Shown here: in pieces, positions 35,164-43,386 of the stretch
Layout: each line of letters opens with the position of its first letter
How positions within the stretch are numbered: position 1 is the stretch's first letter
From: M3007 sp041741155
GTDB taxonomy: Bacteria; Bacteroidota; Bacteroidia; Chitinophagales; Saprospiraceae
Length of the DNA: 64,000 nucleotides
Assembly: GCA_041741155.1 (NCBI GenBank)
Contig: JBGSKO010000062.1
Coordinates: 62,001 to 126,000 of the forward strand
Reading direction: 5' to 3'
Program-made: the position numbers and the translations under genes
The notes under the pieces: model-generated
What the model saw: only the letters and a program-made list of their open reading frames with translations
Databases searched by the model: none
Told to the model about the DNA's origin: nothing

Positions 35164-36684
35164 ATGAGAGGGAACAAAGACACAGCCACGAGCATCGGGG
35201 ATCTGGACTACGTCGTCCTGACCTGTTATGTGGCATTGGTGCTGGCGGGGTGGCTGATGATTTATTCTGCCAGTTACAGTTCAAACGCGTCGCAGCAGTT
35301 TTTTGATTTGAGCAGTACTGCCGGCAAACAGTTGATCTTCATGGTCATTTGTGCGGTCATGCTGTTTTTTATCCAGATGTCCGACTGGGTATTTTGGCGT
35401 ACGCTGGCGTTCCCGATTTATCTGGTTTCGCTGGTACTGCTGGCAGGCACTATTGTGTTTGGCCGCGAAGTGAATGGCGCCAATGCGTGGTATCAGTTTG
35501 GCGGATTCTCCTTTCAGCCCTCCGAGATTGCCAAGTTCAGCACCAGTCTGGCTATTGCCGGCTACCTGAGCGCCACCGGCGTGACGCTGCGCGACACCAA
35601 AACGCGGATTTACGCAGCAGGGCTTTTCCTGGTTCCGGCGCTGATCGTCCTGCTGCAAAAAGACACCGGGTCGGCGCTCGTATTTTTTTCGTTTATGCTG
35701 GTGCTGTACCGGGAGGGTCTTCCCTCGGGATGGTATGCGCTTGGATTTGGCACCGCACTGATGGTGATTCTGGGGCTGATGTTTCCGGCGGCAAATGTAG
35801 CCGCTGCCTTGCTGCTGCTGGGTAGCCTCCGTATTATTTGGGAGTATCAGAATGCCCGCCCCTGGTGGCTTGTTTTGCTGCTGCTGATCCCGGTTACGAT
35901 TTGGTGGCAAGAGATCAGCACCTGGGCATGGGGTACGATAAACGGTATTCCTGCTGTGGAAACGCCCGCCACAGAGGGCAGCTCAGCCGATGCCCAACCC
36001 GCCGCCTCGCCGCTACACCCGTTGTGGATCATGGCATTGCCGCTGCTTTTCATGCTTGTTGTTTTTTTGAAAAGCTACCTCCGCAAGAACAGCCTGATCC
36101 AGCGGCGGCTACAACTGATCGCGCTGGTGCTGACGATGGCATGCGGTCAGGTTTTTTTGGCCAATTTCGCCTACTCGCTCATGGCTCCGCACCAGCAGCA
36201 ACGCATCCGCATCTGGCTTAACCCGTCGGAGGCGGCATCGGATGCCCGCGGCTCGGCCTACAACCTGCTGCACTCCAAAATGGCGATCGGCTCCGGAGGC
36301 TTTCTGGGCAAAGGCCCGATGAACGGGAACATGACCAAACTCAAGTATGTGCCGGAACAAAGCACCGATTTCATTTTCTGTACGGTCGGCGAAGAGCACG
36401 GCTTCGTTGGCGTACTCGGCATCGTCGGCCTTTTTTTCGTGTTGTTGTACCGCATCACGCAGGTAGCCGAGCGGCAGCGCTCCAATTTTTCCAGAATATA
36501 TGCCTACGGGGTGGCAGGGGTCATCTTTGTTCACTTCATTATTAATATAGGTATGACCATGGGCTTGTTCCCCATCATCGGAATCCCGTTGCCCTTTATC
36601 AGCTCCGGCGGCTCCTCCCTGATCGGCTTTACTCTCATGATCGGTGTGCTGCTGAAGTTGGATAGCCACCGAAATTTGGCGTGA
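35164..36684 (+). CDS. rodA: SEDS peptidoglycan glycosyltransferase RodA/FtsW
   Basis: A 506-residue polytopic protein of the SEDS family, which polymerises lipid II into glycan strands. Diagnostic pieces are FGGFSFQPSEIAKF, YVPEQSTDFIF, GEEHGFVGVLG and the C-terminal IPLPFISSGGSSLIGF. It is longer than E. coli RodA (370) because of a hydrophobic insert around residues 190-310, including a charged-poor loop near VETPATEGSSADAQ; insertions at this place are common in Bacteroidota. The choice of RodA over FtsW rests on the PLPFISSGGSS form and the absence of division genes. A perfect 35-bp palindrome starts 3 nt after the stop. Confidence 0.88.
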   Translation: MRGNKDTATSIGDLDYVVLTCYVALVLAGWLMIYSASYSSNASQQFFDLSSTAGKQLIFMVICAVMLFFIQMSDWVFWRTLAFPIYLVSLVLLAGTIVFGREVNGANAWYQFGGFSFQPSEIAKFSTSLAIAGYLSATGVTLRDTKTRIYAAGLFLVPALIVLLQKDTGSALVFFSFMLVLYREGLPSGWYALGFGTALMVILGLMFPAANVAAALLLLGSLRIIWEYQNARPWWLVLLLLIPVTIWWQEISTWAWGTINGIPAVETPATEGSSADAQPAASPLHPLWIMALPLLFMLVVFLKSYLRKNSLIQRRLQLIALVLTMACGQVFLANFAYSLMAPHQQQRIRIWLNPSEAASDARGSAYNLLHSKMAIGSGGFLGKGPMNGNMTKLKYVPEQSTDFIFCTVGEEHGFVGVLGIVGLFFVLLYRITQVAERQRSNFSRIYAYGVAGVIFVHFIINIGMTMGLFPIIGIPLPFISSGGSSLIGFTLMIGVLLKLDSHRNLA

Positions 36685-36686
36685 AG

Positions 36687-36838
36687 AGGTTTCTGGTTGG
36701 AAGGTTAGAGGGTTTCTGGTTGCGAGAACACCCTAACCAGAAACCCTCTAACCTTCCAACCAGAAACCTTCCAACCAGAAATCTTCAAACCAGAAACCTT
36801 CAAACCAGAAACCTTCAAACCCTCCAACCAGAAACCTG
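36687..36838. repeat. Long intergenic palindrome with 15-nt tandem repeats, copy 2
   Basis: A perfect 35-nt inverted repeat (36687-36721 and 36735-36769) with a 13-nt spacer, continued by further tandem units of about 15 nt (CAAACCAGAAACCTT and variants) up to 36838. The unit is the one seen at 3437-3540. It lies between rodA and tgt. Because the period is 15, one frame reads as repeated LPTRN/LQTRN, which is not a gene. Confidence 0.92.
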
Positions 36839-36843
36839 TACAA

Positions 36844-37974
36844 GTGACGTTTCAATTATTACAAACCGACACCTCCACCCGCGCCAGAGCCGGCCTGATC
36901 GAGACCGATCACGGCCAGATCGAGACGCCTATTTTTATGCCGGTGGGCACGGCCGCTACCGTGAAGGCCGTACACCAGCACGAACTGGAGCGGGATATTC
37001 AGGCGCAGATTATCCTAGGAAATACCTACCATTTATACTTGCGCCCGGGATTAGACACCATGCGCCTGGCTGGCGGCTTGCACCACTTTAATGGTTGGAA
37101 AAAACCAATTCTGACCGATAGCGGCGGCTTTCAGGTCTATTCGCTGGCCCATCGGCGCAAGATCAAAGAAGAGGGCGTCACATTTCAGAGCCATATTGAC
37201 GGCTCCCGGCACACCTTTACGCCTGAAGGGGTGATGGATATCCAGCGCGTTATTGGGGCCGATATCATCATGGCCTTCGACGAGTGCACCCCCTACCCTT
37301 GTGATTTTCGCTATGCGAAAAATTCGATGGAGCTTACGCACCGCTGGCTGCAACGCTGCGTGGATCGTTTCGATGCCACCGAACCGCTGTACGGCTACGC
37401 CCAAACCTTATTCCCCATCGTTCAGGGCAGCACCTACCCGGAATTGCGAAAAATATCTGCCGAGACGATTGCCTCCTTCGGACGCGAAGGCAACGCCATC
37501 GGCGGCCTGTCGGTAGGCGAACCCGTGGAGGATATGTACGCCATGACGGAATTAGTGACCGAAATTCTGCCCGCCGACAAACCGCGCTACCTCATGGGCG
37601 TGGGTACCCCGGAAAATATTCTGGAATGCATCGCCCGGGGGATAGACATGTTCGACTGCGTGTTGCCCACCCGCAATGCCCGGCACGGCATGCTGTACAC
37701 CGCTGAAGGCATTGTGAATATCCGAAATACCCGGTGGAAGGACTGTTTCGACCCCATAGACGCCCAATGCCCGGCGCCCACCAGCCAGATCCACACCCGA
37801 GCCTATCTGCGGCATTTGTTTGTCAACGGCGAAATCCTGGGAATGCAACTGGCTACGCTCCAAAATCTGGGATTTTACCTTTGGCTCGTCCGCACAGCGC
37901 GCGAGCACATCCAGTCCGGTACTTTTTCAGCATGGAAAAATCTTATGGTGCCGCAAATTAGTCGGCGGTTGTGA
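36844..37974 (+). CDS. tgt: Queuine/preQ1 tRNA-ribosyltransferase lacking two zinc cysteines
   Basis: Tgt exchanges guanine for preQ1 at position 34 of GUN-anticodon tRNAs. The 376-residue protein has DSGGFQVYSLA (with the general acid/base Asp), GGLSVGEPVEDMY, and the nucleophile Asp in FDCVLPTRNARHG. The usual C-x-C-x2-C zinc site before YLRHLF is reduced: DAQCPAPTSQ keeps the first cysteine but has Ala and Ser at the other two, as read directly from the codons TGC CCG GCG CCC ACC AGC. From memory several Bacteroidota Tgt enzymes also lack the site, so this is probably a lineage trait. The start is a GTG at 36844, right after the repeat element. Confidence 0.93.
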   Translation: MTFQLLQTDTSTRARAGLIETDHGQIETPIFMPVGTAATVKAVHQHELERDIQAQIILGNTYHLYLRPGLDTMRLAGGLHHFNGWKKPILTDSGGFQVYSLAHRRKIKEEGVTFQSHIDGSRHTFTPEGVMDIQRVIGADIIMAFDECTPYPCDFRYAKNSMELTHRWLQRCVDRFDATEPLYGYAQTLFPIVQGSTYPELRKISAETIASFGREGNAIGGLSVGEPVEDMYAMTELVTEILPADKPRYLMGVGTPENILECIARGIDMFDCVLPTRNARHGMLYTAEGIVNIRNTRWKDCFDPIDAQCPAPTSQIHTRAYLRHLFVNGEILGMQLATLQNLGFYLWLVRTAREHIQSGTFSAWKNLMVPQISRRL

Positions 37975-38318
37975 GGGTTCATTATTTAAAAAATGCGGAC
38001 TTTGCCGCTCCTTAGGCAGCGGACCGAGACGTTAAAACATCTTACTGGCTACAAACCTTAACGTTAGCCCGAAAATATGCCGCAAAACGCCCACGTTAGT
38101 CAACTTGTTTTTTATCCACCCCGGCCCTTAACCAGACGATGCCTGTTTCATTCCGAGCGTTAAAATTTTGAAATTCGTCCGCAAAACGCCCGGAATGTTT
38201 CGCTTCAAAAATTGAATCATCTACCTTTGCATACCTTAACAAAAAAAATTGGGGCTTTTTGATGGCTCCGCATACATTCTTACGCTGTTCTCAACCAAAC
38301 AACATAGTCTGCCTGTCT
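37975..38318 (+). other. Intergenic region with direct repeats and a promoter
   Basis: The 344-nt gap contains no gene. CCGCAAAACGCCC occurs twice (38080-38092 and 38179-38191), ACGTTAG twice (38061-38067 and 38093-38099) and CGTTAAAA twice. These could be operator sites. The promoter at 38198-38229 follows the second repeat. A short inverted repeat CCGCT/AGCGG lies near 38010. Confidence 0.5.
38198..38229 (+). promoter_or_regulatory. Promoter of the PorP/SprF gene
   Basis: TTTC (38198-38201), a 20-nt spacer and TACCTTTG (38222-38229) fit the Bacteroidota promoter pattern with one mismatch in the -33 box. The ATG at 38319 is 89 nt downstream. Confidence 0.55.
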
Positions 38319-39371
38319 ATGAAAAAAACTGCTCTACACTTTCGTACGCTCTGTCTCGCGCTGTTCCTATCTGCTACGGCGGCCATTCAGGCCCAGGACA
38401 TCCACTTCTCGCAGTTCTACATGAGCCCGCTCAACCTTAACCCGGCGCTCACCGGTGTGATGAACTGTAACCAACGCATCGTGGCCAACTACCGTAACCA
38501 ATGGTCGTCCATCCTGCGTCAAAATGCTTACAACACCTACTCGGCTTCCTACGACCAAAAGATCGCCGTCGGCCGCTACGACTACTTTGGCCTGGGTGGC
38601 ACCCTGTGGGGCGACAAGGCCGGCGAGTCGGAATTCGCCACGTATCAGGCCCGCCTGTCGGGTTCTTATGCCAAAAAAATGGGCGGATACCGCCGCAAAG
38701 CGCACTACCTGGTGTTCGGTGGTGACCTTGGTGTCAGCCAGCGCAGCATCAATAGCCTGGCCCTGAAATGGCCGAGCCAAAACGATGGCGCGGGCAAATA
38801 CGACCCAACTGGCCCCGGCGAGGCAATTGATGATCCGAACTTCCTGTTCCTGGATATGTCTGCCGGTCTGTTGTGGTTCAGCGTATTTGATGAAGACAAC
38901 AATTTCTACTTCGGCGCCGCTTTCAGCCACCTGAACCGCGCCAACCAATCGTTCAGCGACCAGAACATCCCGCTGTATAGCAAATTCACCTTCCACGCCG
39001 GCGGCGAATTCATGGTTGGCAAACGCTTCGGCCTTATCCCCGGCGCTGTTTCCTTCTTCCAGGGCCCATCGTTCCAGGTGAATGCCGGCAACTCGTTCAA
39101 ATTCCTGCTCGGCAACAGCCGCCGCTACCATCAGGCATTCCAGATCGGTATGTGGGCGCGTGTAGCCAACCAACTCGAATCCGGCAAACTCGTGGATGCC
39201 TTCATCCTCAGCACGCGTTTCGACTACGAGCAATTTACGATCGGCTTTAGCTACGATATCAACACGTCCAGCCTCTCTACCGCATCCAATGGCAACGGCG
39301 CGTTCGAATTCTCGCTGCTCTACAAAATTTGTGGCCCCGAGCGTCGCGGCGTGTACTGCCCGAATTTCTAA
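38319..39371 (+). CDS. PorP/SprF family type IX secretion/gliding protein
   Basis: A 350-residue outer-membrane protein. The ATG at 38319 starts a signal peptide (MKKTALHFRTLCLALFLS...AIQAQ) followed directly by the family hallmark DIHFSQFYMSPLNLNPALTG, then YRNQWSSI and many amphipathic strands ending in KICGPE...CPNF. PorP/SprF proteins associate with the T9SS or with T9SS substrates such as SprB. The large T9SS substrates encoded at 15771-31696 may be its clients, though members of this family are numerous in each genome. It is preceded by its own promoter and followed by a strong hairpin. Confidence 0.9.
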   Translation: MKKTALHFRTLCLALFLSATAAIQAQDIHFSQFYMSPLNLNPALTGVMNCNQRIVANYRNQWSSILRQNAYNTYSASYDQKIAVGRYDYFGLGGTLWGDKAGESEFATYQARLSGSYAKKMGGYRRKAHYLVFGGDLGVSQRSINSLALKWPSQNDGAGKYDPTGPGEAIDDPNFLFLDMSAGLLWFSVFDEDNNFYFGAAFSHLNRANQSFSDQNIPLYSKFTFHAGGEFMVGKRFGLIPGAVSFFQGPSFQVNAGNSFKFLLGNSRRYHQAFQIGMWARVANQLESGKLVDAFILSTRFDYEQFTIGFSYDINTSSLSTASNGNGAFEFSLLYKICGPERRGVYCPNF

Positions 39372-39401
39372 AATAACTCCGTGTTTTCCCGGAGAAATCG
39401 C

Positions 39402-39450
39402 GAAAAAGATTTCCGTAGGTTTGTGCCCTGCGGAAATCTTTTTCATTTTT
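39402..39450 (+). terminator. Terminator downstream of PorP/SprF
   Basis: A perfect 14-bp inverted repeat, GAAAAAGATTTCCG (39402-39415) and CGGAAATCTTTTTC (39431-39444), with a 15-nt loop, followed by ATTTTTG. The loop contains TAGGTTTG (39416-39423), a match to the -7 consensus, so initiation for the next gene within the hairpin is conceivable. Confidence 0.8.
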
Positions 39451-39567
39451 GTTTCCAGCAAAACACCCAATATGCTCCAAATCTGCTCCTGCGATTTTTG
39501 CTACCGGCAACCAATCCCAGGCAAAAACGTGGAGTATCATTTGCCGATCACCTAAATCAAAGACGCT

Positions 39568-40032
39568 ATGTTTGGCAACAGTAAAAGCACGGAAGAACCC
39601 AAAAACCCCGCTACCTCGCCCTCCAGTTCACTCAATACCCTCGTCAAAGGTACCGTCGTGGAAGGTACCCTGCGCTGCGACAACGACTTGCGCGTAGATG
39701 GCACGATCAAGGGCAAACTCACTTGCAAATCCAAAGTCATCATCGGCCCAACCGGCGCTGTGGAAGGCGAAATCGTCTGCGCCAACGCCGTCATCGAAGG
39801 ACGGTTCAAAGGGATCCTTCAGGTAAGCGAACTGCTGAATGTCCGCGAAACAGCCGAAGTAGAAGGAGATGTCGTTACCAACAAATTACTGGTACAGAGC
39901 GGCGCCAAATTCAACGTTTCCTGCAAAATGGAAGCTGGCGGCGCCAATGGTTCGCTGAAAAACGCCGATGCTAAACCCGGAGCCGATGCTACAGCCAAAA
40001 TCGCCGGAGGAAAAGCGGAAGTCCGCAATTAG
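39568..40032 (+). CDS. Bactofilin (polymer-forming cytoskeletal protein)
   Basis: A 154-residue bactofilin. The central right-handed beta-helix runs from about residue 24 to 115, visible as repeated short hydrophobic strands with glycines (VVEGTLRCDNDLRVDGTIKG, VIIGPTGAVEGEI, AEVEGDVVTNKLLVQSG). Flanking N- and C-terminal tails are low-complexity, as usual. Bactofilins self-assemble without nucleotide and can recruit wall enzymes or set cell shape. The following AtpZ-like and membrane genes reproduce a Bacteroidota arrangement that often precedes the F-type ATP synthase genes. Confidence 0.92.
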   Translation: MFGNSKSTEEPKNPATSPSSSLNTLVKGTVVEGTLRCDNDLRVDGTIKGKLTCKSKVIIGPTGAVEGEIVCANAVIEGRFKGILQVSELLNVRETAEVEGDVVTNKLLVQSGAKFNVSCKMEAGGANGSLKNADAKPGADATAKIAGGKAEVRN

Positions 40033-40036
40033 AGAC

Positions 40037-40210
40037 ATGGCCAGGTTTAGTGGCCTGGCATTTCAACTCTTGGGCGCCTGCCTCGCCGGCGTGTTCATCG
40101 GTCGCTGGCTGGATGCCAAAATGGAACTCGAACGCCCGCTCTGGGCCGTATTCCTCACCATTTTATTTATGGTCGCTGCACTGGTTTCGCTTTACCGGCA
40201 ACTCAAGTAG
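40037..40210 (+). CDS. AtpZ/AtpI-like F-ATPase accessory protein
   Basis: A 57-residue (from 40037) protein with two transmembrane helices and the AtpZ-like FSGLAFQLLGACLAGVFIGRWLDAK pattern, including the first-helix GxxxGxxLD part. An in-frame ATG at 39968 would add 23 hydrophilic residues (PKSPEEKRKSAIRD...) and overlap the bactofilin gene by 65 nt; family members often have such an N-terminus, so the start is open. AtpZ helps assemble the c-ring or transports Mg/Ca. Confidence 0.75.
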   Translation: MARFSGLAFQLLGACLAGVFIGRWLDAKMELERPLWAVFLTILFMVAALVSLYRQLK

Positions 40211-40242
40211 CTGCAAGATTCAGGGTTTAGCCCGCCGAAGCA

Positions 40243-40250
40243 TACCTTTG
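40243..40250 (+). promoter_or_regulatory. Candidate -7 element TACCTTTG
   Basis: TACCTTTG lies only 5 nt before the ATG at 40256, which suggests either a leaderless transcript or translation from the second ATG at 40268. No good -33 match is present. Confidence 0.4.
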
Positions 40251-40255
40251 CGCGG

Positions 40256-40651
40256 ATGACACTTGCTATGACCGATAAAACATTCTTTTCCTACTTGGCG
40301 CGCACAACGGCAGGCACCGTAGCGGCACTTGCCACCCTGCTCGCTGTACTCCCGCAAGCTCGCGCCCACACCGGATTTGCAGGCGCCATTATAGTGCTGT
40401 TTATTCTGATCGGTGTTGGTTTGTATTACGCCGGAAAAAGCGCGGCAGGCAGCAGCAGCAAGCTGGCGTTCAACAACCTCATAGCAGCTTCGGTATTTGG
40501 GAAAATGCTCCTGGCCTTAGCCGTGCTTTTCATCTATCAACAAGCCGCCCAGCCAACAGACTCGTGGTTCGTAGGAATTTTCCTGCTGGTCTATGTCATC
40601 TATACCGTTTTCGAAGTGTGGTTTATGACTAAACTATCGAAGGGCGGGTAG
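40256..40651 (+). CDS. Small integral membrane protein, AtpI-like by position
   Basis: A 131-residue protein with about four hydrophobic helices (TTAGTVAALATLLAVL, AGAIIVLFILIGVGLYYAG, NLIAASVFGKMLLALAVLFIY, FVGIFLLVYVIYTVFEVWF). It follows the AtpZ-like gene as the usual third gene before atpB in related genomes, but here atpB is absent and a DinB gene comes next. No motif proves an ATP synthase link. The start may be 40256 or 40268. Confidence 0.65.
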   Translation: MTLAMTDKTFFSYLARTTAGTVAALATLLAVLPQARAHTGFAGAIIVLFILIGVGLYYAGKSAAGSSSKLAFNNLIAASVFGKMLLALAVLFIYQQAAQPTDSWFVGIFLLVYVIYTVFEVWFMTKLSKGG

Positions 40652-40737
40652 AAGGTAACTGGTTTGCCTCGCCGGCTTGACATCCCGCCGACACCGCCTG
40701 AGGCGCCAACCGTATAACCAGTACGCCGAAATAAAAC

Positions 40738-41298
40738 ATGAAACGTCCAAAAAAAGGCGAATACGCCCCTTTTCATGAGGCTTACCTGAGGGCACTGCCC
40801 AAACGGGGAGGGGCACTGCCGCTGCTGCGCCAAACCTTCCGGGATGCACAACAGTTGCTGGGAAGCCTGCCCGAGGATGTTGGCAATTACCGCTACGCCC
40901 CCAACAAATGGAGCGTGAAACAGGTCGTGATGCACCTGATTGACTTTGAGCGCGTCTTTGCATTCCGAATCCTGTCGTTCATGCGCGCCGACCGGATCGG
41001 ACTGCCCGGCTTCAACCAGGATTTCTGGATGGAGGCCGTGGTCGTCTCGAACCGCCCGCTCAAGGATTTGATGAAAGAATGGAAAGCCGTGCGCGACAAC
41101 ACTATTTTCCTGCTGAAACAATGCACCGAGCAGCAATCAACCTTCCTCGGCACCGCCAGCGGCTGGAAAGCAAGCCCCCGAGCCTTGTTTTTTATCCTTA
41201 TCGGTCACCATATTCACCACCTCAATTTACTTCGGGAGGTGTACCTCAACCAAGCCAACACGACACAGCCAGACCATGATCAAGAAGTGGGTGCTTAA
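40738..41298 (+). CDS. DinB family metal-dependent protein
   Basis: A 186-residue four-helix-bundle protein of the DinB superfamily. The likely metal-binding histidines are in KQVVMHLIDFERVF and in IGHHIHHLNLLREVYL, in the positions used by DinB/YfiT hydrolases and thiol transferases. YAPNKWSVKQV is the usual lead-in to the first histidine. Substrate unknown: members act with bacillithiol or as metal hydrolases. Its 3' end overlaps the following methyltransferase gene by 23 nt, indicating co-expression. Confidence 0.85.
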   Translation: MKRPKKGEYAPFHEAYLRALPKRGGALPLLRQTFRDAQQLLGSLPEDVGNYRYAPNKWSVKQVVMHLIDFERVFAFRILSFMRADRIGLPGFNQDFWMEAVVVSNRPLKDLMKEWKAVRDNTIFLLKQCTEQQSTFLGTASGWKASPRALFFILIGHHIHHLNLLREVYLNQANTTQPDHDQEVGA

Positions 41299-42205
41299 AG
41301 CCATCGTCCAAAAAACCATCTCGTTCCTGCCGCAAAGCCAACGCATCAACTACTTTTTCCAAAAGTATGTGACCAAAGGTGTTTTGCTCAGCGATGCCTA
41401 CTTTCAGGACCGCCTCGAACACGCCCGCCACCATATCGGCGCCTGGGAGCAACACTCCGGCGGAGCGCCCCTGCACCGCACGCTCGAACTGGGCGCCGGC
41501 TGGTATCCCGTGGTGCCCATCGCGTTTTTTCTGTACGGAGCCGATGAAATTCGCACCGTGGACGTAACCCTGCTGACCAATGCCGAGCATATCCGCACGA
41601 CGATCCGCAAATTTTTGGAATACGCCGACCAGGGCAAACTGGACACATCCCTCCACTGCCGCCCCGACCGCCTCGCACAACTGCGCGCACTGGCTGCCGA
41701 TGCCCCAGCCCTCGGCTTTGAGGAATTGACAAACGCCCTGCACATCCAGTATATCGTTCAGGATGCCCGGCGCCTGCAACTGCCGGATGGCGCCATTGAC
41801 CTGGCCCACTCCAACAACACCTTCGAGCATATTTATCCGGAAATACTCCTGGGCATCTTGCGCGAGTTCCGGCGCATTGTACGACCCGGCGGCGTACAGT
41901 CGCACTTTATTGATCTGTCCGACCACTTTGCCCACTTCGATACAACCATCTCGATTTACCATTTCCTGCGCTTCTCGCCCGCTGCCTGGAAATGGATTGA
42001 CAACAGCGTGCAACCGCTAAACCGCCTGCGCATCACAGATTATAGGCGCTTGTATCAAGAGGCAGGGTTGCCGATTACAGCGGAGAACCTGCGCCCCGGC
42101 GACCTGGAGGCGTTGCGCCAGGTGCCCGTGCATCCGTATTTTCAAAACAATACCGAAGCGGAAAACGCAGTGAGCCACGGGTATTTCTTCTCCAAAATGG
42201 GGTGA
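41276..42205 (+). CDS. Class I SAM-dependent methyltransferase
   Basis: A 309-residue protein. Motif I is LELGAGWYPVVPI, the acidic residue at the end of strand 2 is in TVDVTLL, and the post-I/II region gives YIVQDARRLQLPDGAIDLAHSNNTFEHI, a typical SAM-binding and substrate-side layout. The C-terminal part includes IVRPGGVQSHFIDLSDHF. The substrate cannot be assigned. The N-terminal ~60 residues are an extension rich in basic residues. It overlaps the preceding DinB gene by 23 nt. Confidence 0.85.
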   Translation: MIKKWVLKAIVQKTISFLPQSQRINYFFQKYVTKGVLLSDAYFQDRLEHARHHIGAWEQHSGGAPLHRTLELGAGWYPVVPIAFFLYGADEIRTVDVTLLTNAEHIRTTIRKFLEYADQGKLDTSLHCRPDRLAQLRALAADAPALGFEELTNALHIQYIVQDARRLQLPDGAIDLAHSNNTFEHIYPEILLGILREFRRIVRPGGVQSHFIDLSDHFAHFDTTISIYHFLRFSPAAWKWIDNSVQPLNRLRITDYRRLYQEAGLPITAENLRPGDLEALRQVPVHPYFQNNTEAENAVSHGYFFSKMG

Positions 42206-42272
42206 AATCGGAACGCAGACAAAACTGAAGTCAAACAAGTACTGTCCCGTCCGGTACTCTAATACAATCGCA

Positions 42273-43247
42273 TTACCAGATGGATTCTTCCCGCAAATAC
42301 CCTTTCACATAATCTTCAATACCCTCCTCCAAACCGAAAAATGGCGCTTGGTACCCCGCCAGTTCGCGCAGTTTGGTCATATCCGCCTCCGTAAAATACT
42401 GGTAGGTATCGCGGATATCGGCGGGGGTGTCAACGAAGGAAATATTCGGCTCCACCCCCAGTGCGTGGAAAGTACCGGTGGCGAGGTCAAGGAACGTACG
42501 GGCCTTGCCGGTGCCGAGGTTGTAGATTGCATTGGGCGGGCGCTTCTCCAAAAAGAACAGGAGCACATCTACCACGTCTTTCACGTAGATAAAATCGCGG
42601 CTTTGCTCCCCGTCCCGGAAATCGGGCCGGTGCGAGCGGAAAAGTTTCATGGCGCCGGTGGCTTTTATTTGCCGGGCAGTGTGAAAAATGACGGACGCCA
42701 TGCGGCCCTTGTGGTACTCGTTCGGGCCGTAAACATTGAAAAATTTATAACCAGCCCAAGCCCCCGAAGCTGCGGGAAGCGGTTGCTCCAGCAACCACAC
42801 ATCAAAATCCTGCTTGCTCTGTCCATACGGGTTGAGCGGCTTCAAACTCGGAATCAGCGCATGATCGTCGGAGTAGCCCGACGCCCCCAACCCGTAGGTA
42901 GCTGCGCTACTGGCATAAAAAAACGGAATTTGAAAACTGCTGCACAGCGTCCAAACCGCCTTGGAGTAATCCAGATTCAGCTCGTCAAAAATGGCAATGC
43001 TCATCTCGGTGGTATCCGTACGGGCGCCAATATGGAACACGGCATCCACGTCCGCATGGTGCTGTTCGAGCCAATGCACGAAATCATTTCGATGCACCTG
43101 GCCCCAAATCTTTTTCCCTTCGAGGTTGCGCATTTTGTCGGGACGACTAAAATCATCCACCACAAGAATATCCTTGTACCCGGCATCATTAAGCCGGCGA
43201 ACCATGCAAGAGCCGATAAAACCGGCAGCACCTGTGACTACGATCAT
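42273..43247 (-). CDS. hldD: ADP-L-glycero-D-manno-heptose 6-epimerase
   Basis: HldD makes the heptose donor for the lipopolysaccharide inner core. The 324-residue extended SDR from the ATG at 43247 has VVTGAAGFIGSCMV, the HIGARTDTTE segment that is specific to this family, YGQSKQDFD with the catalytic Tyr and Lys, and KFFNVYGPNEYHKGRMASV. The upstream ATG at 43361 would add 38 residues unlike the family. It is divergent from lpxH, and both have promoter-like elements in the shared 139-nt region. Together with lpxA and lpxC/fabZ in the window, it shows that this organism makes lipid A with a heptose core. Confidence 0.93.
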   Translation of the reverse strand: MIVVTGAAGFIGSCMVRRLNDAGYKDILVVDDFSRPDKMRNLEGKKIWGQVHRNDFVHWLEQHHADVDAVFHIGARTDTTEMSIAIFDELNLDYSKAVWTLCSSFQIPFFYASSAATYGLGASGYSDDHALIPSLKPLNPYGQSKQDFDVWLLEQPLPAASGAWAGYKFFNVYGPNEYHKGRMASVIFHTARQIKATGAMKLFRSHRPDFRDGEQSRDFIYVKDVVDVLLFFLEKRPPNAIYNLGTGKARTFLDLATGTFHALGVEPNISFVDTPADIRDTYQYFTEADMTKLRELAGYQAPFFGLEEGIEDYVKGYLREESIW

Positions 43248-43283
43248 TTTTAAGTGATAAGTGATGAGCAATGAGTGGGCGGA

Positions 43284-43291
43284 CAAAGGTA
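43284..43291 (-). promoter_or_regulatory. Candidate -7 element TACCTTTG for hldD
   Basis: CAAAGGTA on the plus strand gives TACCTTTG on the minus strand, 36 nt before the hldD ATG. No clear -33 box. Confidence 0.45.
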
Positions 43292-43333
43292 GGGCTTGCC
43301 CTGTTCCCGGATCGTATAACTTCAAATCATCCC

Positions 43334-43341
43334 TACATTTG
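43334..43341 (+). promoter_or_regulatory. Candidate -7 element TACATTTG for lpxH
   Basis: TACATTTG, 45 nt before the lpxH GTG. With the hldD element at 43284-43291 it forms a divergent promoter pair. Confidence 0.45.
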
Positions 43342-43386
43342 CGCAGCCGGTAACCACTCAACTTACAAATAGCAACCCGGTCATCT

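Noticed and set aside
36681..37091. Plus-strand frame with repeated LPTRN/LQTRN peptides
   Set aside because: The peptide repeats come from the 15-nt DNA repeats and run into tgt in the wrong frame.
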